From: an uncultured Rhodospirillaceae bacterium
Lineage (GTDB): Bacteria; Pseudomonadota; Alphaproteobacteria; Rhodospirillales; Magnetospirillaceae
Assembly (NCBI GenBank): GCA_903941095.1
Contig: CAJANN010000177.1
Location: 1 to 61,258, forward strand
DNA length: 61,258 nt
Reading direction: 5' to 3'
The position numbers and the translations under genes are program-made. The notes beneath the pieces were generated by a model, which saw only the letters and a program-made list of their open reading frames with translations, was not told the DNA's origin and ran no database searches. Below, piece by piece: positions 25,927 to 35,514 of this stretch; the stretch's first letter is position 1; the number at the start of each line of letters is the position of its first letter.

Positions 25927-26826
25927 TCAGCTTTTCCCGGCCAGCGGGTGGTGCTGCTGCACCAGCCGAATCTTCGGCGCATCCAGAACGTGGGTATAGA
26001 TCTCGGTGGTGGCGATGTCGGCATGGCCCAGCAGTTCCTGCACCACCCGCAGATCGGCGCCGTGGGCCAGCAGGTGGCTGGCGAAGGCATGGCGCAGGAC
26101 GTGCGGCGACAGCCGCCGGGGGTCGATGGCGGCCAGCATGCCGACCCGCAGCAGCATGCGGGCAAAGCCCGACCGGGTCAGGTGGCCGCTTTTGCCCGAC
26201 GACGGAAACAGCCAGCGCGACGCCTTGCGGCCCAGCAGCCCGGCCCGCACATCCTTCCAGGCGGTCAGGGCGGTGCGGGCGGGATCGGACAGCGGCACCA
26301 TGCGTTCCTTGTCGCCCTTGCCGCGCACGATCAGCACCGCCGGGTCGCGGGCGACGGCGGCGAAGGGCAGCCCGACCAGTTCCGACACCCTGAGCCCGGT
26401 GGCGTACAGCAGCTCCAGCAGGGCGGTCATCTGCGGCCCCTGCGGATCGGGCAGGGTGCGGGCGGCCTCCAGCAGCCGGTCGACCTCGGCTTCCGACAGC
26501 AGCCGGGGCAGGCCGCGTCCCAGCCGGGGCATGTCGACGCGGCTGGTCGGGTCGTCGCCGCGCCAGCCTTCGGCGAAGGCGAAGCGATAGAACTGGCGCA
26601 GGCAGGACAGCCGGCGGGCCTGGGTGCGGGTGGCCATGCCGGCATCGTTCTGCGACCGCAGATAGGCGGCGATGTCCGCCCCCGTCGCGGCGATCGGGGC
26701 GACGCCCCGGCGGCGCAGGAAGTCGGCCAGATCGGCCAGGTCGCGGCCATAGGCGTCCAGGGTGTTGGCGGCGGCCCCGCGTTCCACCGCCATCATTTCC
26801 AGAAAGGTCTCGACGTGGCGGCTCAT
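25927..26826 (-). CDS. xerD: Tyrosine site-specific recombinase XerD
   Basis: 299 aa. N-terminal SAM-like core-binding domain (~1-95) and catalytic domain with Arg (ATGLRVSEL), Lys (GKGDKERMVPL), HxxR (SPHVLRHAFASH), His/Trp-site His (LLGHADIATTEIYTHV) and nucleophile Tyr278 in that last stretch. It resolves chromosome dimers at dif with XerC. The chromosomal setting next to coaBC/dut and the typical length argue against a mobile-element integrase. It overlaps the upstream TPR gene by 4 bp. Confidence 0.93.
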   Translation of the reverse strand: MSRHVETFLEMMAVERGAAANTLDAYGRDLADLADFLRRRGVAPIAATGADIAAYLRSQNDAGMATRTQARRLSCLRQFYRFAFAEGWRGDDPTSRVDMPRLGRGLPRLLSEAEVDRLLEAARTLPDPQGPQMTALLELLYATGLRVSELVGLPFAAVARDPAVLIVRGKGDKERMVPLSDPARTALTAWKDVRAGLLGRKASRWLFPSSGKSGHLTRSGFARMLLRVGMLAAIDPRRLSPHVLRHAFASHLLAHGADLRVVQELLGHADIATTEIYTHVLDAPKIRLVQQHHPLAGKS

Positions 26827-28349
26827 GCCAGGAAGCGGTCGAGGGCACGGCGCATGTCGGCCAGCACCGGCCCCCACACCCCCGGAGCCGGCTGGCGGAA
26901 CAGCCGCGCCTTGGCGTACCACGGGCAGACGGGGCCGTCGAACCAGCGCCAGTCGGCGCCGTGGTGCAGCATCACCAGCGACGGCACCCCCAGGGCGCCG
27001 GCCAGATGCGCCACCGCGGTATCGACCGTGACCACCAGATCCAGCCCGGCGATGGCGGCGGCGGTGTCGGCGAAATCGTTCAGGCGCGGCTCCAGGTCCT
27101 CGGCCAGGGCGACCGCCGCCGCCTTGTCGGCCGCCGCCAGCCCCTTTTGCAGGCTGTAGAAGCGGGCGCCCGGACATCCGTCCATGATGGCCCCGGCGAA
27201 GGCGGCGGCCCCCAGGAAACGGTGAGGATCGATGCCCTTGCGGGTCGAGGACCAGCACACCCCCACCCGCTTGCGGCCGTCGTCCACCCCCAGGTCGAAG
27301 GCGCGCCCGGCGGTCAGATAGGGGGCGCCGGCGATGTCGGCGGTGCCGGTGACGAAATAGGTCGGCAGGCTCATGACATAGCAGAAGCGGTCGCCCGGCG
27401 GCGGGCCGGCATCGTCGGGGACGATGTCGATATCGGGAAAGGCGGCGGCCAGCAGCGGCACCAGCGGACGCTGGCAGGCAAAGACCACCCGGTCGCAGCG
27501 GGCGCGGGCGGCGGGCAGAAAGCGCGAGAAATTGATGGAATCGCCGAAGCCGATTTCCGAATGCACCACCAGGGTGCCGGCGAACGGACGGCCGTCCCAC
27601 AGCGGCGCGGTGGCCGGCGGCTCGGCGAAGCGGCGGCGCTTCAGGCGCCATTCCCATTCCCGCCAGCCTTCGGCGAAGCGTCTGCCGTGCAGCAGGACCC
27701 AGGCCAGGCCGTAATGGGCTTCGGCGTAATCCGGCCAGACGGCGATGGCCCGGCGGAACGCGGTCTCGGCTTCGTCCAGGCGGCGCTGCAGCAGCCGGGT
27801 CGAGCCCAGATTGTTGAGGATTTCCGGATTGTCCGGCTGCAGGGCCAGGGCCTTGGCGTGGGCCTGTTCGGCGGCCCCCAGGTCGCCGGCCTGCTGCCAC
27901 GCCGCCCCGACATAGGACCACGGCACCGGATCGGCGGGGGCCAGCCCGGCGCAGCGGGTGAAGGCCTCGACCGCCTGCCGGCTGTCTTCCAGGTCCAGAC
28001 GGCAGACCCCCAGATTCTTCCAGGCGCCGGCAGAGGGCCGGATGGCCAGCGAGCGTTCCAGCAGCGGCACCGCCGCCGCCGGCCGGCCCCGGTCCATTTC
28101 CAGCTTGGCCAGATTGAACAGCAGGTCGGGATTGCCCGGCTCCAGCCGCATCGCCTGTTCGTAGGCGGCACGCGCGCCGGCCGGATCACCCAGATTCTTG
28201 CGGGTGATGGCCAGCGCGTTCAGCACCGCGGCGTCGGTTCCCAGCCGCCGGACCCGTTCGAACAGGGCCAGCGCCTCGGCGTGGCGCCCGGCCTTGGCCT
28301 TGGCCACCCCGGCGGCGAACAGGCGCTGGCGTTCGGCCGGGGCCGCCAT
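26823..28349 (-). CDS. TPR protein with C-terminal glycosyltransferase-like (GT-B) domain
   Basis: 508 aa. About seven TPR repeats cover residues 5-235 (for example AYEQAMRLEPGNPDLLFNLAKLEMDRGR-type units, and AFRRAIAVWPDYAEAHYGLA), then WREWEWRLKRRRF and a GT-B-like domain (~255-508) with LVVHSEIGFGDSINFSRFLP, VGVCWSS and VVTVDTAVAHLAGALGVPSL, the heptosyltransferase-9-like end. Similar fusions occur near flagellar and surface-glycan genes, though none are here. Acceptor unknown. Start shares one base with the upstream stop (TGATG). Confidence 0.87.
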   Translation of the reverse strand: MAAPAERQRLFAAGVAKAKAGRHAEALALFERVRRLGTDAAVLNALAITRKNLGDPAGARAAYEQAMRLEPGNPDLLFNLAKLEMDRGRPAAAVPLLERSLAIRPSAGAWKNLGVCRLDLEDSRQAVEAFTRCAGLAPADPVPWSYVGAAWQQAGDLGAAEQAHAKALALQPDNPEILNNLGSTRLLQRRLDEAETAFRRAIAVWPDYAEAHYGLAWVLLHGRRFAEGWREWEWRLKRRRFAEPPATAPLWDGRPFAGTLVVHSEIGFGDSINFSRFLPAARARCDRVVFACQRPLVPLLAAAFPDIDIVPDDAGPPPGDRFCYVMSLPTYFVTGTADIAGAPYLTAGRAFDLGVDDGRKRVGVCWSSTRKGIDPHRFLGAAAFAGAIMDGCPGARFYSLQKGLAAADKAAAVALAEDLEPRLNDFADTAAAIAGLDLVVTVDTAVAHLAGALGVPSLVMLHHGADWRWFDGPVCPWYAKARLFRQPAPGVWGPVLADMRRALDRFLA

Positions 28350-30091
28350 CAGATGCCGTTGGCCAGCATGGCCTCGACGGCAAGACGGCGGGCATCGTCG
28401 CCCAGCCCGACCACCGACAGGGCGCTGACGGCCTCGGACAGGGTGATGGAATCCAGCCTGTCCAGCGGCGTGTCGCCGACCGCGGCCAGCACCGCCAGCA
28501 CGGTGGCGCCCAGCCGGGCATCCAGGGCGCCGGCCTGCATCATGGCGAACAGGCCGGGCCTGGGGCCGCCGGCCGGCAACGGCAGGGTCTCCAGCCAGGC
28601 GATGTCGGGAACCTTGGCCCCCAGGCCGGCCAGCGCCCCCAGCACGACGGCGCTGCGCCGGGCGGCGGTCTCGGGCGGCAGACCGGCCAGGGATTGGCGC
28701 CAGGCGGCCAGACCGGCCAGGGAGATTTCGGCCCCGGGATCGGTCCCCGCCACCGCGGCCAGCGGCCACAGACGGTCGGCGGCCTTGACGCCGGCCGGAT
28801 CGGCCCGCGTCATGTCCAGCCATTTGGCGGCGGCTTCCGGCTTGCCCAGGGCGAACAGGGCACGGGCGAAGGACGGCGCGGCGGCAGCCAGGACGGTATC
28901 GGGACGGGTCGACAGCAGCACCGGCTCGAACAGGCGGGCGGCGGCGGCGGCCTCGCCCCGGGCGGCGGCCAGCTCGATGGCCTTGGCGGCGAACTGGGCG
29001 CGGATCACCGGATCGGGCTGGTCGGTGGCGGCGCGGAACAGCAGGGCGCGGCCCCGGCCCCCGGCCCCTTCGGCCCGGGCCAGCGGCGCGGACATTTCGT
29101 CGGGGGCGAAGGTCTGGGCCAGATACAGGCTGCGCAGCACCTCGGCCGGCAGGATGCCCGCCGCTTCGGCACGTTCGCCGGCGACCAGCCGCAGGTCGGG
29201 CGGATTGCCCGCCCCCAGGGCCACGGCCCGGACGACGACCGCCGGAGCCTTGGCCAGCGAGGCGGCCGGCAGCGGCAGCCGGGCGGCGGCGAAGGCGGCG
29301 ACATGCAGGGCGGCGGCTTCGTCCAGGCGGATCCTGTCGGCCGGCGGCGCCGGCACTCCGGCCAGCACCTCGGCGGCGGCGATGAAGCCCTGGTCGGAAT
29401 CCTTGCGCTCGCGCAGCAGGTCCAGTCCCAGATTGCCTTCAAGCGTCCGCCCCGAAGTCAGGTGGCACAGGACCACCAGCTTGGGCTGCACCGGATCGGC
29501 GGGCTGCGCCGCCTGCCGGCCCAGGTCGGCGCAGGCCCCGGCCAGATCGCCGGCCAGCAGCCGGGCATCGCGGCGGATGCGGTCCAGCATCTCCCCCGAG
29601 GCCTGGGCGGGAACCGCCTTGGCCAGGGTCAGCAGGCCGTCGATCTCGCCCATCGCCAGCAGACGCTCGGCCCGCAATTCCACCAGCGCCGGCCGTTCGC
29701 CCTCTCTGGCGCCTTCGGGCGGCGGCGCCGCCGTCAGCAGCAGGCGCCGTTCCAGGCCGGCCAGCACCCGCGACCCGCCGGCCCCCGGCAGCATCGGGAT
29801 CAGCGTGCGCGCCACCGCCGCCGACGTGCCCTGCCACAGGGTCTCGGCGAAACCGCCCTGCCGGGCGTCCAGAACGCCGATGCCGTCGGGATGCGGCGCC
29901 TTCAGGGCGTCGACGTTGATGCGCCCCGCCGGCTCGCCCGGCGGCGGGTCGACGCGCTCCATCGTGTCGGGATCGAAGGGTTGGGCCAGCGGCAGCGGCC
30001 GCCCCTGCGCCAGGGCCAGCCCCGGCAGGGCGGCCAGCAGCAGGCCGGCGGCAAGGCGGCGCGCCCGGGATCTAGCGGGGCAGGCGGTCAT
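28349..30091 (-). CDS. Large exported Ala-rich helical protein of unknown function
   Basis: 580 aa. Signal peptide (RRLAAGLLLAALPGLALA), a Pro-rich stretch, then about 500 residues of Ala/Leu-rich helical pairs that look like degenerate TPR or HEAT solenoid. Database entries for Rhodospirillales relatives often carry the odd name antifreeze glycopeptide polyprotein, an Ala-richness artefact. Probably a periplasmic scaffold. It is coupled to the TPR-glycosyltransferase gene (TGATG) and overlaps a tiny membrane-protein gene by 20 bp. Confidence 0.8.
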   Translation of the reverse strand: MTACPARSRARRLAAGLLLAALPGLALAQGRPLPLAQPFDPDTMERVDPPPGEPAGRINVDALKAPHPDGIGVLDARQGGFAETLWQGTSAAVARTLIPMLPGAGGSRVLAGLERRLLLTAAPPPEGAREGERPALVELRAERLLAMGEIDGLLTLAKAVPAQASGEMLDRIRRDARLLAGDLAGACADLGRQAAQPADPVQPKLVVLCHLTSGRTLEGNLGLDLLRERKDSDQGFIAAAEVLAGVPAPPADRIRLDEAAALHVAAFAAARLPLPAASLAKAPAVVVRAVALGAGNPPDLRLVAGERAEAAGILPAEVLRSLYLAQTFAPDEMSAPLARAEGAGGRGRALLFRAATDQPDPVIRAQFAAKAIELAAARGEAAAAARLFEPVLLSTRPDTVLAAAAPSFARALFALGKPEAAAKWLDMTRADPAGVKAADRLWPLAAVAGTDPGAEISLAGLAAWRQSLAGLPPETAARRSAVVLGALAGLGAKVPDIAWLETLPLPAGGPRPGLFAMMQAGALDARLGATVLAVLAAVGDTPLDRLDSITLSEAVSALSVVGLGDDARRLAVEAMLANGI

Positions 30092-30212
30092 CGGGGATCA
30101 CCTTTTCAACCTTGACGGCCGGCGCCGGAATGTCCGACGTCGCCAGGAAGATGCCGCCACCGACGACGATGACGAGCACCACAAGCACCAGTACTCCGGC
30201 AATCTTTCCCAT
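30072..30212 (-). CDS. Tiny single-pass membrane protein, 46 aa
   Basis: MGKIAGVLVLVVLVIVVGG (one membrane helix, residues 5-22) followed by a short periplasmic tail ending VKVEKVIPDDRLPR. Its 3' end overlaps the start of the 580-aa exported protein by 20 bp, so the two are translationally linked and probably partner at the inner membrane. Clean ATG at 30212; longer readings upstream are not convincing. Confidence 0.75.
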   Translation of the reverse strand: MGKIAGVLVLVVLVIVVGGGIFLATSDIPAPAVKVEKVIPDDRLPR

Positions 30213-30363
30213 GAGCTGTAACCGACCCCACGCTGTGATTTTATGGACAGGCCCCGGCCCGGACGGATAAAAGCGGCACTGACAGGGTATATCGAAGGGC
30301 CGGGAATGGCGAAACGCGGGCAGTGTATCGGCCTCGCCGCGGCGGATCAACGGCGGGGCGCGC

Positions 30364-30924
30364 ATGGCTAAGGTGACGGATCAGGAACTGGCGGCCCGGC
30401 TCGACCGCCCTGTCGTCCTGGTGGGGCTGATGGGGGCGGGGAAATCCTGCGTCGGCCGCCGGCTGGCCGCCCGCCTGGGCGTGGCCTTCGTCGATGCCGA
30501 CGCCGAATTCGAGGCCGCCGCCGGCTGCACCATCAGCGAATATTTCGCCCGCCACGGCGAGCCGTCGTTCCGCGAGGGCGAGCGCAAGGTCATCGCCCGG
30601 CTGATGGACGGTCCGCCCAAGGTGCTGGCCACCGGCGGCGGCGCCTTCGTCGACCCGCAGACCCGCGCCCGCATCCAGGCCGGGGCCATCTCGGTATGGA
30701 TCCGCGCCGACCTGGACCTGCTGGTCAAGCGCACATCGGGGCGCGACCACCGCCCGCTGCTGAAGACCGGCGACCCCCGCCAGATCCTGGGCCGGCTGAT
30801 GGAAGCCCGCTATCCCCTGTACGCCGAGGCGGAAATCACCGTCGACACCACCGACGAGCCCCCGGAAATCACCGTCGCCAAGGTCATCGACCAGTTGGCG
30901 GCCCTGCTGGAGCCGAATGCATGA
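30364..30924 (+). CDS. aroK: Shikimate kinase
   Basis: 186 aa. Walker A LMGAGKSCVG, DADAEFE, shikimate-binding SFREGERK, GGGAFVD, and the adenine/lid Arg stretch RDHRPLL. It phosphorylates shikimate at O3 in aromatic amino acid synthesis. Its stop overlaps the aroB start (ATGA), the conserved alphaproteobacterial aroK-aroB pair. Confidence 0.97.
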   Translation: MAKVTDQELAARLDRPVVLVGLMGAGKSCVGRRLAARLGVAFVDADAEFEAAAGCTISEYFARHGEPSFREGERKVIARLMDGPPKVLATGGGAFVDPQTRARIQAGAISVWIRADLDLLVKRTSGRDHRPLLKTGDPRQILGRLMEARYPLYAEAEITVDTTDEPPEITVAKVIDQLAALLEPNA

Positions 30925-32024
30925 CTGTCCAATCCCTGCGCGTCGACCTGGGCGACCGCTCCTACGACATCCTGATCGGGGAGGACCTGATCGACCGGGC
31001 CGGCGAACGGATGCTGCCGGTGATGCGCGGCCGCCGGGCCTTCGTGGTCACCGACGACATGGTGGCGCCGCTGTACCTGGAACGGCTGCTGGCGTCGCTG
31101 GACCGGGCCGGCATCGAGCACGCCCATGCCGTGCTGCCGCACGGCGAGCATTCCAAGGATTTCGCCCAGCTGGAGGCCCTGACCGGGGCCATGCTGGATG
31201 CCCGCTGCGAACGCTCGACGATGGTGGTGGCCCTGGGCGGCGGCGTCATCGGCGACCTGACCGGCTTCGCCGCCGCCATCCTGCAGCGCGGCGTCGATTT
31301 CGTGCAGATTCCCACCACCCTGCTGGCCCAGGTGGACAGCTCGGTCGGCGGCAAGACCGGCATCAACACCCGCCAGGGCAAGAATCTGGTGGGTGCCTTC
31401 CACCAGCCGCGGCTGGTGCTGGCCGACATCGCCACCCTGGACACCCTGGCGCGGCGTCAGGTCCTGGCCGGCTATGCCGAGGTGGTGAAATACGGCTGCA
31501 TCGACGATCCCGCGTTCTTTTCCTGGCTGGAAGAGAACGGCGCCAGGGTGATCGGCGGCGACCGCGCCGCCCGGGCCCACGCCGTGGCGGTGTCGTGCCG
31601 CGCCAAGGCGCGCATCGTCGCCGCCGACGAGCGCGAGGGCGGCGTGCGGGCGCTGCTGAACCTGGGCCACACCTTCGGCCACGCCCTGGAAGCGGAAACC
31701 GGCTTTTCCGAGGAAATGCTGCACGGCGAGGCGGTTTCCATCGGCATGGTGATGGCGCTCAGGCTGTCGGCCCGGCTGGAGCTGGCCCCGCCCGAGGATT
31801 GCGCCCGCCTGGAACGCCACCTGTCCCAGCTGGGCCTGCCCACCGGCCTGTCGCGGCAACGCCGCTGGGACATCGACGCCCTGGTCCACCACATGGCCGG
31901 CGACAAGAAGGTCAAGGACGGCAAGGTCACCTTCGTGCTGGCCCACGGTCTGGGCCACGCCTTCCTGACCCGCGACGTCCCCTCCGGTGCGGTGCGGGAC
32001 ATGCTGGCCGAATTCGTCGCCTGA
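30921..32024 (+). CDS. aroB: 3-dehydroquinate synthase
   Basis: 367 aa. NAD-binding GGGVIGDLTGFAAA, LAQVDSSVGGKTGIN, KNLVGAFHQP, and zinc ligands in GHTFGHALE and HGEAVSIGM. It cyclises DAHP to 3-dehydroquinate. ATG at 30921 overlaps the aroK stop; a CorC-like gene follows 10 bp later. Confidence 0.98.
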   Translation: MTVQSLRVDLGDRSYDILIGEDLIDRAGERMLPVMRGRRAFVVTDDMVAPLYLERLLASLDRAGIEHAHAVLPHGEHSKDFAQLEALTGAMLDARCERSTMVVALGGGVIGDLTGFAAAILQRGVDFVQIPTTLLAQVDSSVGGKTGINTRQGKNLVGAFHQPRLVLADIATLDTLARRQVLAGYAEVVKYGCIDDPAFFSWLEENGARVIGGDRAARAHAVAVSCRAKARIVAADEREGGVRALLNLGHTFGHALEAETGFSEEMLHGEAVSIGMVMALRLSARLELAPPEDCARLERHLSQLGLPTGLSRQRRWDIDALVHHMAGDKKVKDGKVTFVLAHGLGHAFLTRDVPSGAVRDMLAEFVA

Positions 32025-32034
32025 GGCCGGGCCG

Positions 32035-33294
32035 ATGCTGCTGGACATCGCCGCCATCGCCGCCCTGCTGCTGATGCTGGGCTTCTTCGCCGGCGCCGAG
32101 ACGGCGCTGACCGTGGCGTCGAAGCCGCTGATGCACCAGCTGGAACGCGAGGGCGACCGCCGGGCCGGGCTGGTCAACCGCCTGCACGACCGCAAGGAAC
32201 GCCTGCTGGGATCGATCCTGCTGGGCAACACCCTGGTGCACATCCTGGCCTCGGCCCTGGCCACCAGCCTGGCCATCGGCCTGTTCGGCGAGGCCGGAGT
32301 GGTCTATGCCACCGTGGCGATGACCGTCATCGTGCTGGTGTTCTGCGAGATCCTGCCCAAGACCTTCGCCATCCAGCACGCCAACAAGGCCGCCCTGGTC
32401 ATCGCCCGGCCGATGCGGCTGTTCGTTTCCCTGGCCGGCCCGGCCATTCACGCCATCCACGTCTTCGTCGATGGATTGCTGCGCCTGATCGGCGCCCGCG
32501 CCGTGCGCGAAACCGACATCGAGGCGGCGATGATGGAGCTGAAGGGCGCCATCGAAGTGCACACCACCCAGCACGAGGTGCGGGAAGAACGGCGCATGCT
32601 GCGCTCGATCCTGGAATTGGGCGACGTCGAGGTCGGCGAGGTGATGACCCACCGCCGCAAGGCCTTCACCATCGATGCCGGCCAGTCCCCCGCCGAGATC
32701 GTCGAACAGATCCTGAAAAGCCCCTATACCCGCATCCCGCTGTGGCGCGGCCAGCCCGACGACATCATCGGCGTCGTCCATGCCAAGGACGTGCTGCGCG
32801 CCATCCGCGCCCTGGGCGGCAACGTCGACGCCCTGGACGTCGCCGGACTGGCCGGAACGCCGTGGTTCATTCCCGATTCCACCACGCTGCTGGAGCAGCT
32901 TCAGGCCTTCCGGCAGCGACGCGAGCATTTCGCCCTGGTGGTCGACGAATACGGTGCCCTGATGGGGGTGGTGACGCTGGAAGACATCATCGAGGAAATC
33001 GTCGGCGACATCACCGACGAGCACGACGTGGCGGTGGCCGGCGTCCATCCGCAGGAGGACGGCGATTACGTGGTGGACGGCGGCGTCACCATCCGCGACC
33101 TGAACCGCCAGTTCGAATGGCGTCTGCCCGATGGCCAGGCCAGCACCATCGCCGGCCTGCTGCTGCATGAAAGCCGGCAGATCCCCAATGTCGGACAGGT
33201 GTTCCGCTTCCACGGCTTCCGCTTCGAGGTGCTGCGCAAGACCCGCAACCAGATCGTCTCGGTCCGGGTGTCGCCGCCCGCGCCGCAGGGCTGA
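32035..33294 (+). CDS. HlyC/CorC family protein (CNNM + CBS pair + CorC_HlyC)
   Basis: 419 aa. CNNM/DUF21 transmembrane domain (~1-190; GFFAGAETALTVASKP and ILPKTFAIQHANK), tandem CBS domains (~205-330; MTHRRKAFTID, VVDEYGALMGVVTLEDIIEEIVG) and a C-terminal CorC_HlyC transporter-associated domain. Implicated in Mg2+/Co2+ efflux. ATG 32035 was chosen over the in-frame 31987, which lies inside aroB. Confidence 0.93.
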   Translation: MLLDIAAIAALLLMLGFFAGAETALTVASKPLMHQLEREGDRRAGLVNRLHDRKERLLGSILLGNTLVHILASALATSLAIGLFGEAGVVYATVAMTVIVLVFCEILPKTFAIQHANKAALVIARPMRLFVSLAGPAIHAIHVFVDGLLRLIGARAVRETDIEAAMMELKGAIEVHTTQHEVREERRMLRSILELGDVEVGEVMTHRRKAFTIDAGQSPAEIVEQILKSPYTRIPLWRGQPDDIIGVVHAKDVLRAIRALGGNVDALDVAGLAGTPWFIPDSTTLLEQLQAFRQRREHFALVVDEYGALMGVVTLEDIIEEIVGDITDEHDVAVAGVHPQEDGDYVVDGGVTIRDLNRQFEWRLPDGQASTIAGLLLHESRQIPNVGQVFRFHGFRFEVLRKTRNQIVSVRVSPPAPQG

Positions 33295-33309
33295 CCGCCG
33301 GCCCCGGCG

Positions 33310-33903
33310 TCACCCCTGGCCGGACGGCTCGGCCAGCAGGGCACGGACCGCCGCCGTCGCCTCGGCGCCCGACCAGTCGAACGCCCCTTCGCCGCGCCAG
33401 GCCACCCGGCCCTCGCCGTCGATCAGCAGCGAGGTGGGCAGCAGCGCCCCGGGAAAGTCCGCCGCATGGGCATTGTAGATGGGCAGGGCCTGCAGACCGG
33501 CATGCTCGTACCAGCGGCGGACGATGGCCGCGCCGCCCTTGTCCAGCGACACCGCCAGCACCTGGAACCGCTCGCCGCCCAGCTCGGTCTGCAGCCGGTT
33601 CAGCGACGGCATCTCGGCGACGCAGGGCGGGCACCATGTGGCCCACAAATTGACCAGCACCACCTTGCCCCGGAACTGCCCCAGGCCCAGCCGCCGGCCG
33701 GCGGCGTCGGTGAAGGCCAGGGCCGGAGCCGGCGGACGTTTGGCCGGAGCGACGGCGGCGATCAAAGGCTCCGAGGGGCTTGGGTTGCCCGGCGGTTCGG
33801 TGTAGCTTGTGCCCAGAACGGCCACCGCCACCCCCGCCGCCGCCGCCAGCAGCAACGCCAGAACGGCCAGGGTCACGGTCGGGGCCGAAGGTCCGGATTT
33901 CAT
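33310..33903 (-). CDS. tlpA: TlpA-family periplasmic thiol-disulfide oxidoreductase
   Basis: 197 aa. N-terminal membrane anchor ([20 protein letters not shown]) and a thioredoxin-like AhpC/TSA-type domain with [20 protein letters not shown] active site. It reduces periplasmic disulfides, for example on apocytochrome c or Cu(A) assembly proteins. The start at 33903 is 16 bp from the divergent argH start, so the promoters overlap. The next gene, CorC-like, is convergent. Confidence 0.93.
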   Translation of the reverse strand: MKSGPSAPTVTLAVLALLLAAAAGVAVAVLGTSYTEPPGNPSPSEPLIAAVAPAKRPPAPALAFTDAAGRRLGLGQFRGKVVLVNLWATWCPPCVAEMPSLNRLQTELGGERFQVLAVSLDKGGAAIVRRWYEHAGLQALPIYNAHAADFPGALLPTSLLIDGEGRVAWRGEGAFDWSGAEATAAVRALLAEPSGQG

Positions 33904-33919
33904 CGCCCAAGGTCCCAGC

Positions 33920-35326
33920 ATGTCCAGTGAACCAAAACAATCCCCCGCCGCGTCGTCCATGTGGGGCGGCCGCTTCGCCGGCGGACCGGCTGCCATCATG
34001 CAGCGGATCAACGCTTCCATCGATTTCGACAGGCGCCTGTATGCCCAGGATATCCGCGGCTCGCAAGCCCATTGCCGGATGCTGGTGCGTCAGGGCATCC
34101 TGACCGAGGCCGACGGCGCCGCCATTGTGCAGGGTCTGGACCGGGTTCGGCAAGAGATCGAATCCGGTGATTTCCCCTTCCGCCACGAGTTGGAAGACAT
34201 CCACATGAACGTCGAGGCCCGGCTGGCCGAGCTGATCGGCGAAGCCGCCGGCCGCCTGCACACCGCGCGCTCGCGCAACGATCAGGTGGCCACCGACTTC
34301 CGCCTGTGGGTGCGCGACGCCGTCGACGGCATGGAAGGGGCGCTGAAGGGCCTGCAAGCGGCGCTGATCGCCCGCGCCGAGGATCATGCCGCCACCGTCA
34401 TGCCCGGCTTCACCCACCTGCAGGCGGCACAGCCGGTGACGTTCGGCCACCATCTGCTGGCCTATGTCGAAATGGTCGGCCGCGATCGCGGCCGGCTGGC
34501 CGACGCCCGCGCCCGGCTGAACGAATGCCCGCTGGGATCGGCCGCCCTGGCCGGCACCCCGTTTCCCATCGACCGCCATTTCACCGCCGCCGAACTGGGC
34601 TTCGACCGGCCGATGAACAATTCCCTGGACGGCGTCTCGGACCGCGATTTCGCCCTGGAATTCATGGCCGCCGCCGCCATCTGCGCCGTGCACCTGTCGC
34701 GGCTGGCGGAAGAGCTGGTGATCTGGACCTCGGCGCAGTTCCGCTTCGTCACCCTGTCGGACGCCTTCACCACCGGCTCGTCGATCATGCCGCAAAAGCG
34801 CAATCCCGACGCCGCCGAGCTGATCCGCGCCAAGACCGGCCGGGTGATCGGCGATCTGAACGCCCTGCTGATCGTCATGAAGGGCCTGCCCCTGGCCTAT
34901 TCCAAGGACATGCAGGACGACAAGGAGCCGGTCTTCGAAGTGGCCGACACGATGGAACTGGCCATTGCCGCCATGACCGGGATGATCGGCGACATGACGG
35001 TCAACACCGATACCCTGCGCGCCGCCGCCGGGGCCGGCTACACCACCGCCACCGACATCGCCGACTGGTGCGTGCGCACCCTGAAGATGCCGTTCCGCAG
35101 GGCCCACCACGTCGCCGGGTCGCTGGTCAAGCTGGCCGAGCAGTCGGGCCGCGACCTGGCCGATCTAGGCCTGGCGGAAATGCAGGGCGTCGAGCCCGGC
35201 ATCACCGAGGATGCCCGCGCCGTGCTGGCGGTCGAGCATTCGGTGGCCAGCCGCACCTCGTTCGGCGGCACCGCCCCGGCCCGCGTCCGCGAGCAGGCCG
35301 CCGCCGCCCGATCCCGCTGGCTCTGA
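33920..35326 (+). CDS. argH: Argininosuccinate lyase
   Basis: 468 aa. MWGGRFAGG opening, [27 protein letters not shown] and the fumarase-superfamily signature [12 protein letters not shown]. It splits argininosuccinate to arginine and fumarate. The ATG at 33920 leaves 16 bp to divergent tlpA. A small lipoprotein gene and lysA follow, a gene order kept across alphaproteobacteria. Confidence 0.98.
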   Translation: MSSEPKQSPAASSMWGGRFAGGPAAIMQRINASIDFDRRLYAQDIRGSQAHCRMLVRQGILTEADGAAIVQGLDRVRQEIESGDFPFRHELEDIHMNVEARLAELIGEAAGRLHTARSRNDQVATDFRLWVRDAVDGMEGALKGLQAALIARAEDHAATVMPGFTHLQAAQPVTFGHHLLAYVEMVGRDRGRLADARARLNECPLGSAALAGTPFPIDRHFTAAELGFDRPMNNSLDGVSDRDFALEFMAAAAICAVHLSRLAEELVIWTSAQFRFVTLSDAFTTGSSIMPQKRNPDAAELIRAKTGRVIGDLNALLIVMKGLPLAYSKDMQDDKEPVFEVADTMELAIAAMTGMIGDMTVNTDTLRAAAGAGYTTATDIADWCVRTLKMPFRRAHHVAGSLVKLAEQSGRDLADLGLAEMQGVEPGITEDARAVLAVEHSVASRTSFGGTAPARVREQAAAARSRWL

Positions 35327-35340
35327 AAGGAATGCCCCGG

Positions 35341-35514
35341 ATGACCCGCCGCACCCTGCTGCAGGCCCTGGCCGCCGCCCTGGCCGCCGCCCCGCTGGCC
35401 GGCTGCGGCCGGCGCGGCAATCTGGTGCCGCCGGAAGACGGCATCTATCCCGGCCATTACCCCCGGACCGGCTATCCCCAGGAAAAGACCAAGCCACAGG
35501 CGGAACAGGAATGA
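35341..35514 (+). CDS. lptM: Small lipoprotein, LptM (YifL)-like
   Basis: 57 aa. Basic N-terminus, hydrophobic stretch and lipobox LAGC (Cys22) followed by GRRGNLVPPED, matching the short LptM/YifL lipoproteins (CGLKGPLYFPP type) that assist LptD maturation. It lies between argH and lysA, as in other Proteobacteria, and overlaps lysA (ATGA). AAAGG sits 10 bases ahead of the chosen ATG. Confidence 0.83.
   Translation: MTRRTLLQALAAALAAAPLAGCGRRGNLVPPEDGIYPGHYPRTGYPQEKTKPQAEQE

Noticed and set aside
25927-26826. Possible phage integrase or mobile-element recombinase
   Set aside because: Length, motif set and chromosomal neighbours fit housekeeping XerD. No att-like repeats, phage genes or transposase nearby, and the tRNA-Gly at 7.7 kb has no duplicated 3' end in the window.
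23737-27159. Very long plus-strand open frame (over 1,100 codons) across the Rrf2, dut, coaBC and xerD region
   Set aside because: It is the antisense of confidently assigned minus-strand genes and has the Gly/Arg/Gln/His-rich composition of GC-rich shadow frames.
26961-30221. Plus-strand open frame of about 1,086 codons opposite the TPR-glycosyltransferase and exported solenoid genes
   Set aside because: Antisense to genes with clear signal peptide and TPR motifs; no ribosome site or motif of its own.
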